Assembly (NCBI RefSeq): GCF_900086715.1
Contig: NZ_FLKH01000012.1
Location: forward strand, 248,001-312,000
Source: Gracilibacillus timonensis
GTDB lineage: Bacteria; Bacillota; Bacilli; Bacillales; Amphibacillaceae
Direction: 5' to 3'
Length of the DNA stretch: 64,000 bases
Part shown: positions 1-8,600 of the stretch, one piece after another
Layout: every line of letters starts with the position of its first letter
Position numbering within the stretch: position 1 is the first letter of the stretch
Notes under the pieces: generated by a model
The model's input: only the letters and a program-made list of their open reading frames with translations
Databases searched by the model: none
What the model was told of the DNA's origin: nothing
Program-made: the position numbers and the translations under genes

Positions 1-105
1 GAAGACCGTCTTCACTCGCCAAATGAAAGCTTTCCTGTTGAACATTTTCACAAAGGAATGCAAACCCTCGTTCATTATTGGGAAAAGGTTAAAAACATGC
101 AATAG
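1..105 (+). CDS. M20-family dipeptidase, C-terminal end (partial)
   Basis: The window opens inside a gene; 34 codons are visible before the TAG stop. The residues include HSPNESF followed by FHKGMQTLVHYW, which resembles the C-terminal end of M20-family dipeptidases, where a His in the D-x-x-HSPNE segment helps hold the metal centre. The family hydrolyses dipeptides or N-acylated amino acids in the cytoplasm. The call rests on this short motif only; the catalytic domain lies outside the window. No terminator is seen before the next gene. Confidence 0.6.
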   Translation, partial: EDRLHSPNESFPVEHFHKGMQTLVHYWEKVKNMQ

Positions 106-156
106 TAAAACAAGGAACCGGCACAACATATACTGTCGGCAGGAGGATGTAAATAA

Positions 157-531
157 ATGATATTCATATGGCTTGGTATATTATTGTTGGTCGTATATGG
201 TGTGTCGTATTTGGCTTATATTCGATATGTGCCTGTAAAAGGTGTTCCGTGCTTAGAGAAAGAACGTGTGCAGCGGAATCAACAAACCATGGTAGATATT
301 CGGGATTACCATGAGGCCGCTAATGATCGTGTAGAAGAAGCGATGAGTATTCCCCTTGCTTATTTAGGCAGATACTATAAAGAAATCCCTACTTCTACTG
401 TCCATATTATTGCCGCAAACCAATTAGAAAAAAATCTGGCCATTCGATTGTTGAAGGGTAAAGGATTGTATGTGAAAGGTTATACCTTAACCAATTGCGG
501 TTGCCAGAAAAAACTTCATAACATTGCGTGA
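157..531 (+). CDS. Membrane-anchored rhodanese-like protein lacking the catalytic cysteine
   Basis: A 124-residue protein with one N-terminal membrane segment (about residues 3-22) followed by a small cytoplasmic domain. VDIRDYHEA (46-54) and the spacing of the following strands match the start of a rhodanese fold. The loop that normally carries the sulfur-accepting Cys reads HIIAANQ (83-89), with Ala where Cys is expected, so sulfurtransferase activity is unlikely. Two cysteines occur near the C-terminus (CGC, 114-116) and could bind metal or form a disulfide. An AGGAGG-type ribosome site lies about 10 bases before the ATG. It appears to be a single gene closed by the hairpin at 536-570. Function unknown. 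Confidence 0.7.
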   Translation: MIFIWLGILLLVVYGVSYLAYIRYVPVKGVPCLEKERVQRNQQTMVDIRDYHEAANDRVEEAMSIPLAYLGRYYKEIPTSTVHIIAANQLEKNLAIRLLKGKGLYVKGYTLTNCGCQKKLHNIA

Positions 532-535
532 AGAG

Positions 536-570
536 AAAGACAGATGGTATGCGCACCATCTGTCTTTTCT
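536..570 (+). terminator. Rho-independent terminator after the rhodanese-like gene
   Basis: An 11-bp perfect stem (AGACAGATGGT, 538-548, with ACCATCTGTCT, 555-565) with a six-base loop, followed by a short T run. It begins seven bases after the stop codon. Confidence 0.85.
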
Positions 571-666
571 ATTATGAACAAATGAAGTATTTCTAAGTAA
601 TTACCTTGAAAGTATTAAATCTTTGGCACAACAGGATGTGGATAGATTTTGACCTTGGCGGAACGG

Positions 667-806
667 AGTACTGAAAAGACGGAGGATGTAAACAGTCGGT
701 GCTAGACAGCGCTCCGAAAATAGGTTCCGCTTTCACCCACAAGGCATAAGTCAACTGCCAACAAAAATGGTATACTTAACAAAACTCCTCTTTATCGGTA
801 GTCAGT
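667..806. repeat. MITE-like element, copy A (short)
   Basis: A 140-bp, somewhat degraded member of the repeat family described at 12618-13275. The left end at about 667-695 is a degenerate terminal repeat (GTACTGAAAAGACGGAGGAT). The core at 698-732 has the conserved GGTGCTAG and CGCTCCG followed by TAGGTTCCGCTTTC. The right end at 774-803 is a degenerate inverted copy ending TTTATCGGTAG. The roughly 60 bases upstream (about 610-666) also match the left flank of copies B, C and E, so the repeat may extend further. Most of the gene-free stretch 571-975 is this element; the rest (810-930) is AT-rich and shows only promoter-like sequence before hemAT. Confidence 0.65.
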
Positions 807-975
807 ATTTTCTTTTGACTATATATGTTGAATGAAATAATGTCTCATGGATCAAACTAGGTATTTTTTACTGCAAAAATGGTATAATACATCCCTTTAC
901 ATGTGAATGTATGGTAAAATAGTGTAAGACATGTTTCGCAATATAGATTGGCATGGAATGATGGGGGTTTTTAAA

Positions 976-2262
976 GTGAAGGGCATATTTAAGAAAAAAA
1001 CGACAGCGCCAGTGATAGAGGAAACGGAGGTCGTTTTAAACATTCCAGAACAAAGTACTTATGATAAACAATTGCAGATGATCGATTTAACGGAAGAAGA
1101 TCTGAAAATCTTACGACATATTCAACCTTGGATCACGATGAATATTGAATCTATGGTTGATCAATTTTATTTAAATTTAGAGAATGAACCAGCTTTAATG
1201 GAGATTATCGAGGAGAACAGTTCTATAGAACGCTTAAAACAAACGTTAACGATACATATCCAAGAAATGTTTAATGGTCATATTGATCAAGGTTTTATTG
1301 ACAAACGGATGCAAATAGCCCATATACATGTCAAGATAGGGTTAGAGGCCAAGTGGTATATGGGTGCCTTTCAAGGATTGCTGCGCTCCATCATTGACAC
1401 ATTACAGCAGCATATTCAGGATCAGATCTTCTTCGCAGATGCTGTATTGGCTACTACGAAAATTATCTCATGGGAGCAGCAGTTAGTGCTTGAAGCCTTT
1501 CATGATGAAATCATGCGTGAGTATAAAGAACAGGAAGCGGAAAAAGAAGCCTTGCATCAGAAGATAAAGGAAACTTCCGAGCAGTTGGCGAGCATTTTTC
1601 AACGATCACAAAGTTCCACAACTACATTGGTTGGTCAGCTTGATGACATCCTGCAGTTTGCTCAACAAGGTTTGGCGACGAGTGAGTCGGTAGAAACAGA
1701 TTCTCTTTATCGGCATAAGGATTTACAAAAGCAAGAACAACAAATGGCAGATATTGATGAAAAGATGGAGGGAATTAGGCAAGAAAGTAAAGCCCTCTCG
1801 AAAATATCGCAACAAATTGATTCGATTGTCCGGCTAGTGACAGATATTGCTGAGCAAACTAATTTATTGGCGTTGAATGCAGCAATTGAAGCGGCTCGGG
1901 CAGGAGATGAAGGCAAGGGTTTTGCAGTTGTTGCGGATGAAGTGCGTAAATTATCAGAACAAACCAAGCGTTCGGTTAGCAATGTAACAGAGTTAATAGG
2001 AGAAACGAACAGCCAGGTAGCTAAGGTAACCAAATATGTGAACGACATGCAACAATCTATTTCAAGCAGCACTCAAAACATGCGTTACCATTCCCAGTTT
2101 TTTGAAGAGTTAATGAAAAAAATGCATGAGGCAAAGGAACAAAATAATACGATTGAAAAAGAGATGGAGCAATTCTTTCACAAGATGGATGAAGTAAACC
2201 AATCATTTGGTGAAATATCCGAGGCGATCAATGATCTGGTAGAAATGATAGAAGAAGGTTAG
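976..2262 (+). CDS. hemAT: HemAT-type heme aerotaxis transducer (globin-coupled sensor)
   Basis: A soluble chemotaxis receptor that binds oxygen through heme and signals to CheA/CheW. No membrane segment is present. An N-terminal globin domain (about residues 35-185) keeps the B. subtilis HemAT signature, including RLKQTL, HIQEMF and HIHVKIG; the second His of HIHVKIG (residue 118 from the start used) aligns with the proximal heme ligand. The C-terminal half is an MCP signalling domain with the hairpin-tip sequence [18 protein letters not shown]. The GTG at 976 is preferred: a G-rich ribosome site (963-967) lies eight bases upstream and this gives 428 residues, close to HemAT's usual 432. In-frame ATGs at 931 and 958 are possible but have poorer sites. 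Single gene with its own terminator. Confidence 0.9.
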   Translation: MKGIFKKKTTAPVIEETEVVLNIPEQSTYDKQLQMIDLTEEDLKILRHIQPWITMNIESMVDQFYLNLENEPALMEIIEENSSIERLKQTLTIHIQEMFNGHIDQGFIDKRMQIAHIHVKIGLEAKWYMGAFQGLLRSIIDTLQQHIQDQIFFADAVLATTKIISWEQQLVLEAFHDEIMREYKEQEAEKEALHQKIKETSEQLASIFQRSQSSTTTLVGQLDDILQFAQQGLATSESVETDSLYRHKDLQKQEQQMADIDEKMEGIRQESKALSKISQQIDSIVRLVTDIAEQTNLLALNAAIEAARAGDEGKGFAVVADEVRKLSEQTKRSVSNVTELIGETNSQVAKVTKYVNDMQQSISSSTQNMRYHSQFFEELMKKMHEAKEQNNTIEKEMEQFFHKMDEVNQSFGEISEAINDLVEMIEEG

Positions 2263-2313
2263 GAACGATAAGTCTGGAGATACTTCTTGTCATGAACAAA
2301 TGATTAGCAATCC

Positions 2314-2344
2314 AAAAACAGCTATTGCAGTAGCTGTTTTTTTA
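2314..2344 (+). terminator. Terminator after hemAT
   Basis: CAGCTA (2319-2324) pairs with TAGCTG (2331-2336), flanked by A5 and followed by T7-8. A short but classic intrinsic terminator. Confidence 0.8.
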
Positions 2345-2370
2345 TCGTTCGTTAGGAATTTTCGAGGTTA

Positions 2371-2650
2371 GCGTCATCCCGAAAATGACGACCAAAATCG
2401 GAGGTGCAAGCACTGAAATGGGCGTCATCACGAAAATGACGGCCAAAATCGGAGGTGCAAGCGTTGAAATGGGCGTCATCATGAAAATGACGGCCAAAAT
2501 CCGTGGGAAAAGCGCTGAAATGGTCGTCATCACGTAAATGACGGCCAAAATCGGAGGTGCAAGCGCTGAAATGGGCGTCATTCCGAAAATGACGGCCAAA
2601 ATCTGAAGGAAAAGCGCTGAAATGGGCGTCATTCCGAAAATCCCGAATGC
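2371..2650. repeat. Tandem array of 51-bp units, family 1 (array 1)
   Basis: Five full units start at 2371, 2422, 2473, 2524 and 2575, with a partial sixth at 2626. Each unit is exactly 51 bp. The conserved half contains CGTCATNNCGAAAATGACG, a 6-bp dyad (CGTCAT/ATGACG), followed by GCCAAAATC. The other half alternates between a GGAGGTGCAAGCG type and a GGGAAAAGCG/AAGGAAAAGCG type. The array lies between the hemAT terminator and spoVR. Since 51 is divisible by three, it leaves long reverse-strand reading frames open, which I regard as non-coding. Array 3 (55070-55273) is the same family. Confidence 0.9.
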
Positions 2651-2723
2651 CTAGTTGTCCCATTTTCAGTCTATACTAATTATTTTTGGTCGTTGTTCAT
2701 ATAGTGTAGTGGAGGTGTTGTGT

Positions 2724-4139
2724 TTGAAAGCAGAGGATCAATTGACATTAGAAAAGGCGATTCATGATATTACGGAGATTGCCAAAGGGTTTGGTTTGGA
2801 TTTTTATCCGATGCGTTATGAGGTATGTCCGCCTGAAATCCTCTACACATTTGGAGCGTATGGAATGCCGACGCGTTTCTCTCATTGGAGCTTTGGTAAA
2901 CAATTTCATCGGATGAAATTGCAATATGACTTGGGGTTAAGCAAGATATATGAATTAGTGATCAATTCAGATCCGTGCTATGCCTTTTTGCTACACTCCA
3001 ACAGCTTGATTCAAAATAAGTTGATTGTAGCCCATGTGTTGGCACATTGTGACTTTTTCAAAAATAATCTACGCTTTCAACATACCAAAAAAGACATGGT
3101 GGAAAGTATGGCGGCGACAGCGGATCGCATTGCTGCATATGAAAAAGAGCATGGTATACATGAAGTAGAGACATTTCTGGACGCGGTTCTTGCGATACAG
3201 GAACACATTGATCCAACCTTGGTAAAAGCACGTTCACAAGATGACGAAGAGCAAAAGACAGCAAATAAACCTTTATCAGAATACAACGATTTATGGGAAC
3301 TTGATCAAAAGGGACATTCGAAACCTTTCGCTGCAACAAGTAAGAAAAAAAGATCTTTTCCATCAGAGCCAGAAAAGGATATCCTCTTATTTATTGAACA
3401 GCACAGTAGAGAGCTGGAAGAATGGCAACGTGACATATTAACGATGATGCGAGAGGAAATGTTATATTTTTGGCCACAGCTGGAAACAAAAATTATGAAT
3501 GAGGGCTGGGCTTCTTTCTGGCATCAGCGAATTCTGCGTGAATTAAATTTGACCCCAGCAGAAACCATTGAATTCGCCTCTTTGAATGCAGGAGTTGTCC
3601 AACCGTCTACCACTCAAATCAATCCCTATTATTTAGGGGTGAAAATGTTTGAAGATATCGAAGAAAGGTATAATCATCCCACGGAGGAGATGAAAAAAGC
3701 AGGAGTAGAGCCAGGTTCAGGCAGGGATAAAATATTTGAAGTTCGTGAGATTGAATCAGATATTTCCTTTCTAAGAAATTATTTAACAAAAGACTTCGTC
3801 AATAAGGAAGATATGTATGTATTTCAAAAACAGGAACGGCAATATAAAATTGTCGATAAGGATTGGCGACAGGTACGTGAACAACTGATTACCAGTCGTT
3901 TTAATGGTGGATTCCCATATATTACCGTAACAGATGGAGACTATCTGCGGAATGGCGAATTATATTTGTGCCATCATTATGAAGGAGTAGAGCTTGATCT
4001 GCGTTATTTAGAAAAGACGTTACCTTACATTTATCAACTGTGGGGGCGACCAGTACATCTAGCTACTGTTGTCGATAAGCAAGGCTGTTTATTCTCATGC
4101 AGTGGTACGAAGGTTATAAAAAAACAATTAGATGAGTAG
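2724..4139 (+). CDS. spoVR: SpoVR family protein (spore cortex formation)
   Basis: SpoVR is a conserved protein needed for normal spore cortex in B. subtilis; its biochemical activity is unknown. The protein shows the characteristic N-terminal block ([41 protein letters not shown]) and [12 protein letters not shown], with His residues that may bind metal. The TTG at 2724 is the likely start: GGAGG at 2711-2715 is eight bases upstream, and the 471-residue product matches the usual length of about 468. The upstream in-frame ATG at 2655 would add 23 non-conserved residues and has no ribosome site. It lies downstream of tandem array 1 and upstream of a Pro/Gly-rich gene. Confidence 0.93.
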   Translation: MKAEDQLTLEKAIHDITEIAKGFGLDFYPMRYEVCPPEILYTFGAYGMPTRFSHWSFGKQFHRMKLQYDLGLSKIYELVINSDPCYAFLLHSNSLIQNKLIVAHVLAHCDFFKNNLRFQHTKKDMVESMAATADRIAAYEKEHGIHEVETFLDAVLAIQEHIDPTLVKARSQDDEEQKTANKPLSEYNDLWELDQKGHSKPFAATSKKKRSFPSEPEKDILLFIEQHSRELEEWQRDILTMMREEMLYFWPQLETKIMNEGWASFWHQRILRELNLTPAETIEFASLNAGVVQPSTTQINPYYLGVKMFEDIEERYNHPTEEMKKAGVEPGSGRDKIFEVREIESDISFLRNYLTKDFVNKEDMYVFQKQERQYKIVDKDWRQVREQLITSRFNGGFPYITVTDGDYLRNGELYLCHHYEGVELDLRYLEKTLPYIYQLWGRPVHLATVVDKQGCLFSCSGTKVIKKQLDE

Positions 4140-4219
4140 TACAATAAAGAAAAAATAGCTGGACAAATTACCTAATCAATAAATAGGACATATAGTGGTA
4201 GAGATAGGAGGTTGTTGTG

Positions 4220-4633
4220 ATGGAGACATACTATTCCGTTGATCCATATATGTATGATGCAAATATAGAGACCAGGCCAGTTTCCTGGTTGCCATTTCCA
4301 CCGTTTGGGCAAGGTGGACCAGGAGGAGCGCCTCCCTTTGTTTCTCCAGGGCAGGGCCCGCCACAAGCACCACCGCCACCTGGGCCGCCACCAAATCAAA
4401 TCCCTCAAGTAATGAGCGGACCAGGAGGAGCTCAAGTGTTGGCGGTTGATTCCGGGTCGATGAGGCGTTGTTTATTCCGTTATACCTATATCTGGGAGAG
4501 CCCTCGCCGAGGTTTTTGGTTTTATCCTACTTTCTTGGGCAGAAGGTCTGTGGCAGGTTATCGTTGGACCGGATTCAACTGGATTTACTTTGGTGTTGAT
4601 TTAAATCGAATTCAGTCTTTTACTTGTGTGTAA
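4220..4633 (+). CDS. Pro/Gly-rich protein with an aromatic C-terminal domain (possible spore-surface protein)
   Basis: A 137-residue protein in two parts. Residues about 30-75 form a low-complexity Pro/Gly/Gln segment with runs such as APPPPGPPP. Residues about 85-137 form a compact domain rich in Trp, Tyr, Phe and Arg (RRCLFRYTYIW, GFWFYPTFLGRRSVAG, WIYFGVDLNRI). There is no signal peptide. The composition and the position after spoVR suggest a spore coat or surface protein, but I do not recognise a characterised homologue. TAGGAGG at about 4205-4211 precedes ATG 4220; a GTG at 4217 is an alternative. A terminator follows directly. Confidence 0.7.
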   Translation: METYYSVDPYMYDANIETRPVSWLPFPPFGQGGPGGAPPFVSPGQGPPQAPPPPGPPPNQIPQVMSGPGGAQVLAVDSGSMRRCLFRYTYIWESPRRGFWFYPTFLGRRSVAGYRWTGFNWIYFGVDLNRIQSFTCV

Positions 4634-4635
4634 GA

Positions 4636-4668
4636 AAAAAACTTGGCAGCTGCTATGCCAAGTTTTTT
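4636..4668. terminator. Bidirectional terminator between the Pro/Gly-rich gene and the arsR-type gene
   Basis: ACTTGGCA (4641-4648) pairs with TGCCAAGT (4655-4662), flanked by A7 on the left and T6 on the right, so it can work for both convergent transcripts. Confidence 0.85.
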
Positions 4669-4675
4669 CATTCCT

Positions 4676-4984
4676 TTAATGATGTGTTGCATGATCGATG
4701 GATTGTTGCAAAATCTTCATGACATGCTCATCATCTTGTGAATAGTAAATCGTCTTTCCCTCTCGTCTATATTTGACGAGGCGTAAATTTTTCAAAAAAC
4801 GTAATTGATGGGATACATTGGACTGATTGAGATGCAGGGTTTCAGCTATGGCAGATACCGATAATTCACACTCAAATAACAAATGCAGAATACGAATTCT
4901 AGTGGGATCTGCCAGGGCCTTGAACGTTTGTGAAACAAGAAAAAGCGTCTCTTCATCGAGTGATTGATAACTGTTTTGTTCCAT
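4676..4984 (-). CDS. czrA: ArsR/SmtB-family metal-sensing repressor (CzrA-like)
   Basis: A 102-residue winged-helix repressor. The DNA-recognition region is [16 protein letters not shown] (51-66). The C-terminal helix carries D85, H87, H98 and H101, the D-x-H-(10)-H-(2)-H pattern of the alpha-5 zinc/cobalt site of CzrA, while the Cys-rich ELCVCDL motif of arsenic and cadmium sensors is absent (ECELSVSAI instead). Zn(II)/Co(II) sensing is therefore the best inference. The ATG at 4984 has an AGGAGGG site about six bases upstream; the longer frame to 5044 overlaps czcD and is not used. It is the second gene of a czcD-czrA operon, ten bases after czcD, and probably represses it through the dyad at 5933-5950. 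Confidence 0.85.
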   Translation of the reverse strand: MEQNSYQSLDEETLFLVSQTFKALADPTRIRILHLLFECELSVSAIAETLHLNQSNVSHQLRFLKNLRLVKYRREGKTIYYSQDDEHVMKILQQSIDHATHH

Positions 4985-4994
4985 TGTCTCCCTC

Positions 4995-5912
4995 CTAGTT
5001 ACAATGATTTTCCGATGCCTTAATATTAGCATGAATTCCTTCAATTTGTATCGTGGTATGTTGGATAGAGAAGCGATCCTTTAATAACTTGGATGCTTCT
5101 TTGATCAGCTGATCACGGTCTACCTTCTCTTCAACCACCACGTGGCAGGTGAAGGATGGAAAATCAGAAGTAATCATCCAAATGTGCAAGTCATGAATGG
5201 CTATGACACCATCCAATTGTACAAGTGAATTCTCAATATCTTGATAAGACAGATTATGAGGTGTTCCTTCCATTAAGATATGAAAGGAATCACGCGTGAT
5301 GCGAAGACCGCTAAAAAGAATTAAAAGAGCGACAACGATACTGGCGATGGGGTCTGCTATATTCCAATCAAAGAACATAATCAACAGTCCCGCAATAATG
5401 GCGCCGACAGAACCTAATAAATCCCCCATCACATGCAGTAAGGCACTGCGCATATTCAAGTTTTCTTTGGTGTCACCGCCAGACATAAGAATAAAGGCGA
5501 CCACGACATTGATGAGGAAACCGATGATGGCAATCCATAACATCGTTGCATTAACATTAGGCGGATCAAAAAAACGTTGAAATGCCTCATAGAAAATATA
5601 AATAGAGATGGCAATCAAGGCGACTCCATTAATAAGAGCGGCGAAAATCTCAAAGCGTTTGTAACCAAAGGTGTTTTGCTGATTAGCCTCTTTCTCACTT
5701 AATTTAAAGGCAAATAAGCTTAGTCCTAAAGCGAACGAGTCACTTAACATATGACCTGCATCTGACAGTAGGGCTAAACTATTTGTCAAAAATCCCCCGA
5801 TTACTTCGACAATCATAAATAAAGTAATCAAGCTGAAGCTAAGCAATAATGCCTTTTTGTTATTGGTGTGGTGGTGCTCATGACTGTGACCGTGATGATG
5901 ATCATGACTCAT
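4995..5912 (-). CDS. czcD: CDF-family zinc/cobalt efflux transporter
   Basis: A 305-residue cation diffusion facilitator that exports divalent metal in exchange for protons. The N-terminus is His-rich (eight His among the first 16 residues). Six membrane segments span about residues 20-205. Transport-site motifs are visible: [12 protein letters not shown] in TM2 (H54 and D58) and [11 protein letters not shown] in TM5 (H and D). A cytoplasmic metal-binding domain (about 210-290) follows, with DLHIWMI and FTCHVVV. The start has an AGGAGGG site. The downstream ArsR repressor with a zinc-type site and the upstream dyad point to zinc- or cobalt-induced expression. Confidence 0.92.
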   Translation of the reverse strand: MSHDHHHGHSHEHHHTNNKKALLLSFSLITLFMIVEVIGGFLTNSLALLSDAGHMLSDSFALGLSLFAFKLSEKEANQQNTFGYKRFEIFAALINGVALIAISIYIFYEAFQRFFDPPNVNATMLWIAIIGFLINVVVAFILMSGGDTKENLNMRSALLHVMGDLLGSVGAIIAGLLIMFFDWNIADPIASIVVALLILFSGLRITRDSFHILMEGTPHNLSYQDIENSLVQLDGVIAIHDLHIWMITSDFPSFTCHVVVEEKVDRDQLIKEASKLLKDRFSIQHTTIQIEGIHANIKASENHCN

Positions 5913-5930
5913 GTGAAACCCTCCTATACA

Positions 5931-5960
5931 TATATGAACATATATTCATATTATAATATG
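5931..5960 (-). promoter_or_regulatory. Candidate CzrA operator and promoter region of czcD-czrA
   Basis: TATGAA-N6-TTCATA (5933-5950) is an exact inverted repeat within an AT-rich stretch, and fits the ATATGAAC-type dyads bound by ArsR/SmtB repressors. It lies about 20 bases upstream of the czcD ATG, where it would overlap the promoter. Seen: the dyad. Inferred: the repressor assignment. Confidence 0.6.
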
Positions 5961-6028
5961 AGAAAGGGTAACATTCAACCCTTTCAGAAAAATATGTTTA
6001 TCATCCCACTTATCGTCTATTTTTGCAA

Positions 6029-6058
6029 TAAAAAACCGGGCTGTCTGCCGCCCGGCTG
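6029..6058 (-). terminator. Terminator of the two-component operon
   Basis: On the minus strand CCGGGC (6055-6050) pairs with GCCCGG (6041-6036), then T6. It lies just after the histidine kinase stop codon. Confidence 0.85.
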
Positions 6059-6061
6059 TTC

Positions 6062-7447
6062 TTATTTAGGAAATCTTAAGCTAAAGGTAGTTCCTTCATT
6101 AAACTGACTGTCAATCTTAATCGTACCTTCATGCATTTCTACTAAGTGTTTGACAATGGCTAAGCCAAGACCCGTTCCGCCATTTGCCCTGGAACGAGAT
6201 TTATCCACTCGATAGAAACGTTCAAATAAATAAGGGACATCCTCTTGCTTGATACCAATGCCTGTGTCGATCACTTCGATCCACACATCTGATGAAAGAT
6301 CACGAATCTTTAGGGTGATTTGTCCTGTTTCCGTATAACGGACGGCGTTTTCTACTAAATTTGTTAAGATTTGATCGATACGGCTGCGATCGGCCTTTAA
6401 TACGACATCGTGATCTGGAACGGAAAGATGCAGTTTCAATCCTTTATCAGCTGCCTTGAAATGGGATCGTTTCAATATCTCTTTCGCTAATTGATTCATA
6501 TGCAGGTTTTCTTTATTTAAATCAATTTTGCCTTCTTCAATTTTGGACATATCGGTAAGATCGTCCATTAAATTACTGATATGGTCACTCTCATCCTCAA
6601 TAATCTCAAGGAACTCATCTCGCTCCTCTTTGGATTGATAAATTTCATGACGGACGGCATTGGCGTAACCTTTCACATAAGTGAGCGGTGTTTTTAATTC
6701 GTGCGTAATATTAGAAAAGAACTCATTACGATTGGTTTGATAACGTTCCAGTGTTTCCGATAAATGATTAATTGCTTGTGCCAAAGAACCTATCTCGTCA
6801 TTTGCCTTGTAATCGACACGTAAGGAAAAGTCCTTTTGTTCCGAAATTTGTTTGGTTACTTTTTCCATTGCGATTAAAGGGGAGCCTAGTTTTTTAGAAA
6901 TAAAGATGGTAAAACCAATGGCTAAAATGACGGCGCCTAGGCTGGCTAATACCACCAAGACAATAATATTGTGAATCGAATTACTGATTAATCCAAACGA
7001 AGAAAATAGAACGACACTTCCTTGCGTACCATTTTGATTGGTAATTGGTTGTGCCACCTTTAAATAATTGGATCCATTAAAATTGTACTCCTCCACAATC
7101 GTTTCCCCGGATTCCAACTGTTGGATTTGTGGATTTTCCAAGATTTCCTCCGTAATATCATCATTCCAATTCGTTTGCAGAACCGTGTCACCGTTTTGAT
7201 CCAGAATGGCGGCACTTGTATCCGTCATCGTGGTTAAATGTTCGAGTAATTGCATATTCTCTGGGGATTCCAAATCTTCAACCTGTGTTGCGTAGTTCTC
7301 CGATAATCGGATAAGCTGTGTTTCCGTTTGATTGACAGAATAGTTAAGAATCAATTGTAAAATGACGTATCCCAATGGAATAAGGATAATTAATTGTAAA
7401 AATAAAATCGTGGCTCCTAACTTAAAGACAACGCTATTAAGTTTCAT
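6062..7447 (-). CDS. Sensor histidine kinase (HAMP, HisKA, HATPase)
   Basis: A 461-residue membrane kinase. TM1 is about 9-34, an extracellular sensing region 35-158, TM2 about 160-184, HAMP about 185-238, and a HisKA dimerisation domain with phospho-acceptor H249 in SNITHELKTPL. The ATPase domain has the N box (LTNLVENAVRYT), DTGIGI, FERFYRVDKSR and GTGLGLAI. It pairs with the response regulator encoded upstream, overlapping it by 11 bases. ATG 7447 has a GGGAGGGG site inside the regulator gene; the longer frame to 7465 is unlikely. The signal is unknown; the extracellular region resembles generic cell-envelope sensors. Confidence 0.9.
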   Translation of the reverse strand: MKLNSVVFKLGATILFLQLIILIPLGYVILQLILNYSVNQTETQLIRLSENYATQVEDLESPENMQLLEHLTTMTDTSAAILDQNGDTVLQTNWNDDITEEILENPQIQQLESGETIVEEYNFNGSNYLKVAQPITNQNGTQGSVVLFSSFGLISNSIHNIIVLVVLASLGAVILAIGFTIFISKKLGSPLIAMEKVTKQISEQKDFSLRVDYKANDEIGSLAQAINHLSETLERYQTNRNEFFSNITHELKTPLTYVKGYANAVRHEIYQSKEERDEFLEIIEDESDHISNLMDDLTDMSKIEEGKIDLNKENLHMNQLAKEILKRSHFKAADKGLKLHLSVPDHDVVLKADRSRIDQILTNLVENAVRYTETGQITLKIRDLSSDVWIEVIDTGIGIKQEDVPYLFERFYRVDKSRSRANGGTGLGLAIVKHLVEMHEGTIKIDSQFNEGTTFSLRFPK

Positions 7448-8129
7448 TTTTCCCCTCCCATTCAAATTTATAGCCTACTCCCCAAACGGTCTGAATCGGC
7501 TGATATGACATCCCCGCCCTTTTTAACTTGTCACGGACATATCGTACATGGGAGTCAACGGTGCGAATATCAACAACTTCATCCAACCCCCAGATAATAT
7601 CCAGCAGTTGTTCTCTGGTATACACTCGATTTGGATGAGAAGCTAGTAAATAGAGCAGTTCAAACTCTTTTGGGCTGTATTTGATCTCCCTGTCTGTCAC
7701 TTTCACTTGATGGGAAGCAGGGTCGATTTCTAATTCAGCAAATTTCAAGGTATGGAAGGGGGCTGCTTTTTGAAAATGACGTAATTGAACTTGTATTCTA
7801 GCCATTAATTCTGGTGGTTCAAATGGTTTTACAATATAATCATCTGCACCTACCGTTAAACCTTCTACCTTCTGTGATGTATCGTTCAATGCCGTTAATA
7901 ACATAATCGGCACATCAGGCTTCAAGGTTTTCATTTGTTTACAGGTCTCGACACCATCAATCCCTGGCATCATGATATCTAATAAGACTAGATCCAATTC
8001 TGTATCTTGCAAAGTTTGAATCGCTTCTTTACCATCAGCTGCTTCAATCACTTCAAATTCGTTTCTTAGATATAGTCTCAACATATGACGCATCTGTTGT
8101 TCGTCATCGACAATTAAAATCTTTGTCAT
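7437..8129 (-). CDS. OmpR/PhoB-family response regulator
   Basis: A 230-residue regulator. The receiver domain (1-120) has the acidic pair D8/D9, phospho-acceptor D51 in LLDIMMPG, the conserved Thr in LLTALND and Lys in IVKPFEPPE. The C-terminal winged-helix DNA-binding domain (about 130-228) ends with TVDSHVRYVRDKL and VWGVGYKFE. It is the first gene of an operon with the histidine kinase. ATG 8129 is used because the receiver fold begins there (MTKILIVDD) and GAGGGA lies about 10 bases upstream; the frame extends to 8153 without support. Confidence 0.92.
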   Translation of the reverse strand: MTKILIVDDEQQMRHMLRLYLRNEFEVIEAADGKEAIQTLQDTELDLVLLDIMMPGIDGVETCKQMKTLKPDVPIMLLTALNDTSQKVEGLTVGADDYIVKPFEPPELMARIQVQLRHFQKAAPFHTLKFAELEIDPASHQVKVTDREIKYSPKEFELLYLLASHPNRVYTREQLLDIIWGLDEVVDIRTVDSHVRYVRDKLKRAGMSYQPIQTVWGVGYKFEWEGKNET

Positions 8130-8600
8130 GTTATTATCCCTCGCACATCTCAAAATTTATCCTCTATTTCAAATAGTATATAAAAATGGGAGAATAGTAA
8201 AATAATTGCCTTATAGAGGATGTTCCAAGAACACCTTGTATTTTCACATGCATGATAATCATTTTTGTGTCCAAACCCATAGAGACACCCAGATACATGA
8301 TAACATAACCTGGGGATCTTCGTATGCAAGAACGAAAGGTGTAACAAAGAACTTTCGTGTACTTGTTTTGTTCCAGCATAGGGTGGGTAGAGCATGTATA
8401 ATTATGAACTTTTTATGACGATTCTGTTTTCATCATAATTTCATCATATTTTCTTGGCATCATAAGAAAATGACGTTTTTTCGTGCGTGTTCAGTTCCGT
8501 TATGACCAACGCAGAAGTTCAATACGTCCTTTTTGTTGGGTTTTTGAACATTCTATTTAGGGGTGTCGAAAAAGAAGTACTTATAGAGAGGGGAAGGGCC
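8130..8600. other. Divergent intergenic region between the two-component operon and qox
   Basis: A 470-base gene-free stretch that must hold promoters for both operons. Visible: CGAAAG...CTTTCG inverted repeat (about 8333-8357), a TATAAT at 8396-8401 with no convincing -35, and a TTTTCTT...AAGAAAA repeat near 8450-8470. No gene, riboswitch or copy of the window's repeats is evident. Confidence 0.4.

Noticed and set aside
2342-2663. Overlapping reverse-strand frames through tandem array 1 giving 17-residue protein repeats
   Set aside because: A 51-bp unit keeps several frames open by chance of length. There is no ribosome site and no protein-like composition, and the same happens in arrays 2 and 3.
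5296-5580. Plus-strand frame inside czcD
   Set aside because: Shadow of the minus-strand transporter; no ribosome site and unnatural composition.
8247-8262. Fur-box-like sequence TGATAATCATTTTT upstream of qox
   Set aside because: Only part of the 19-bp Fur consensus is matched, and neither neighbouring operon is iron-related.
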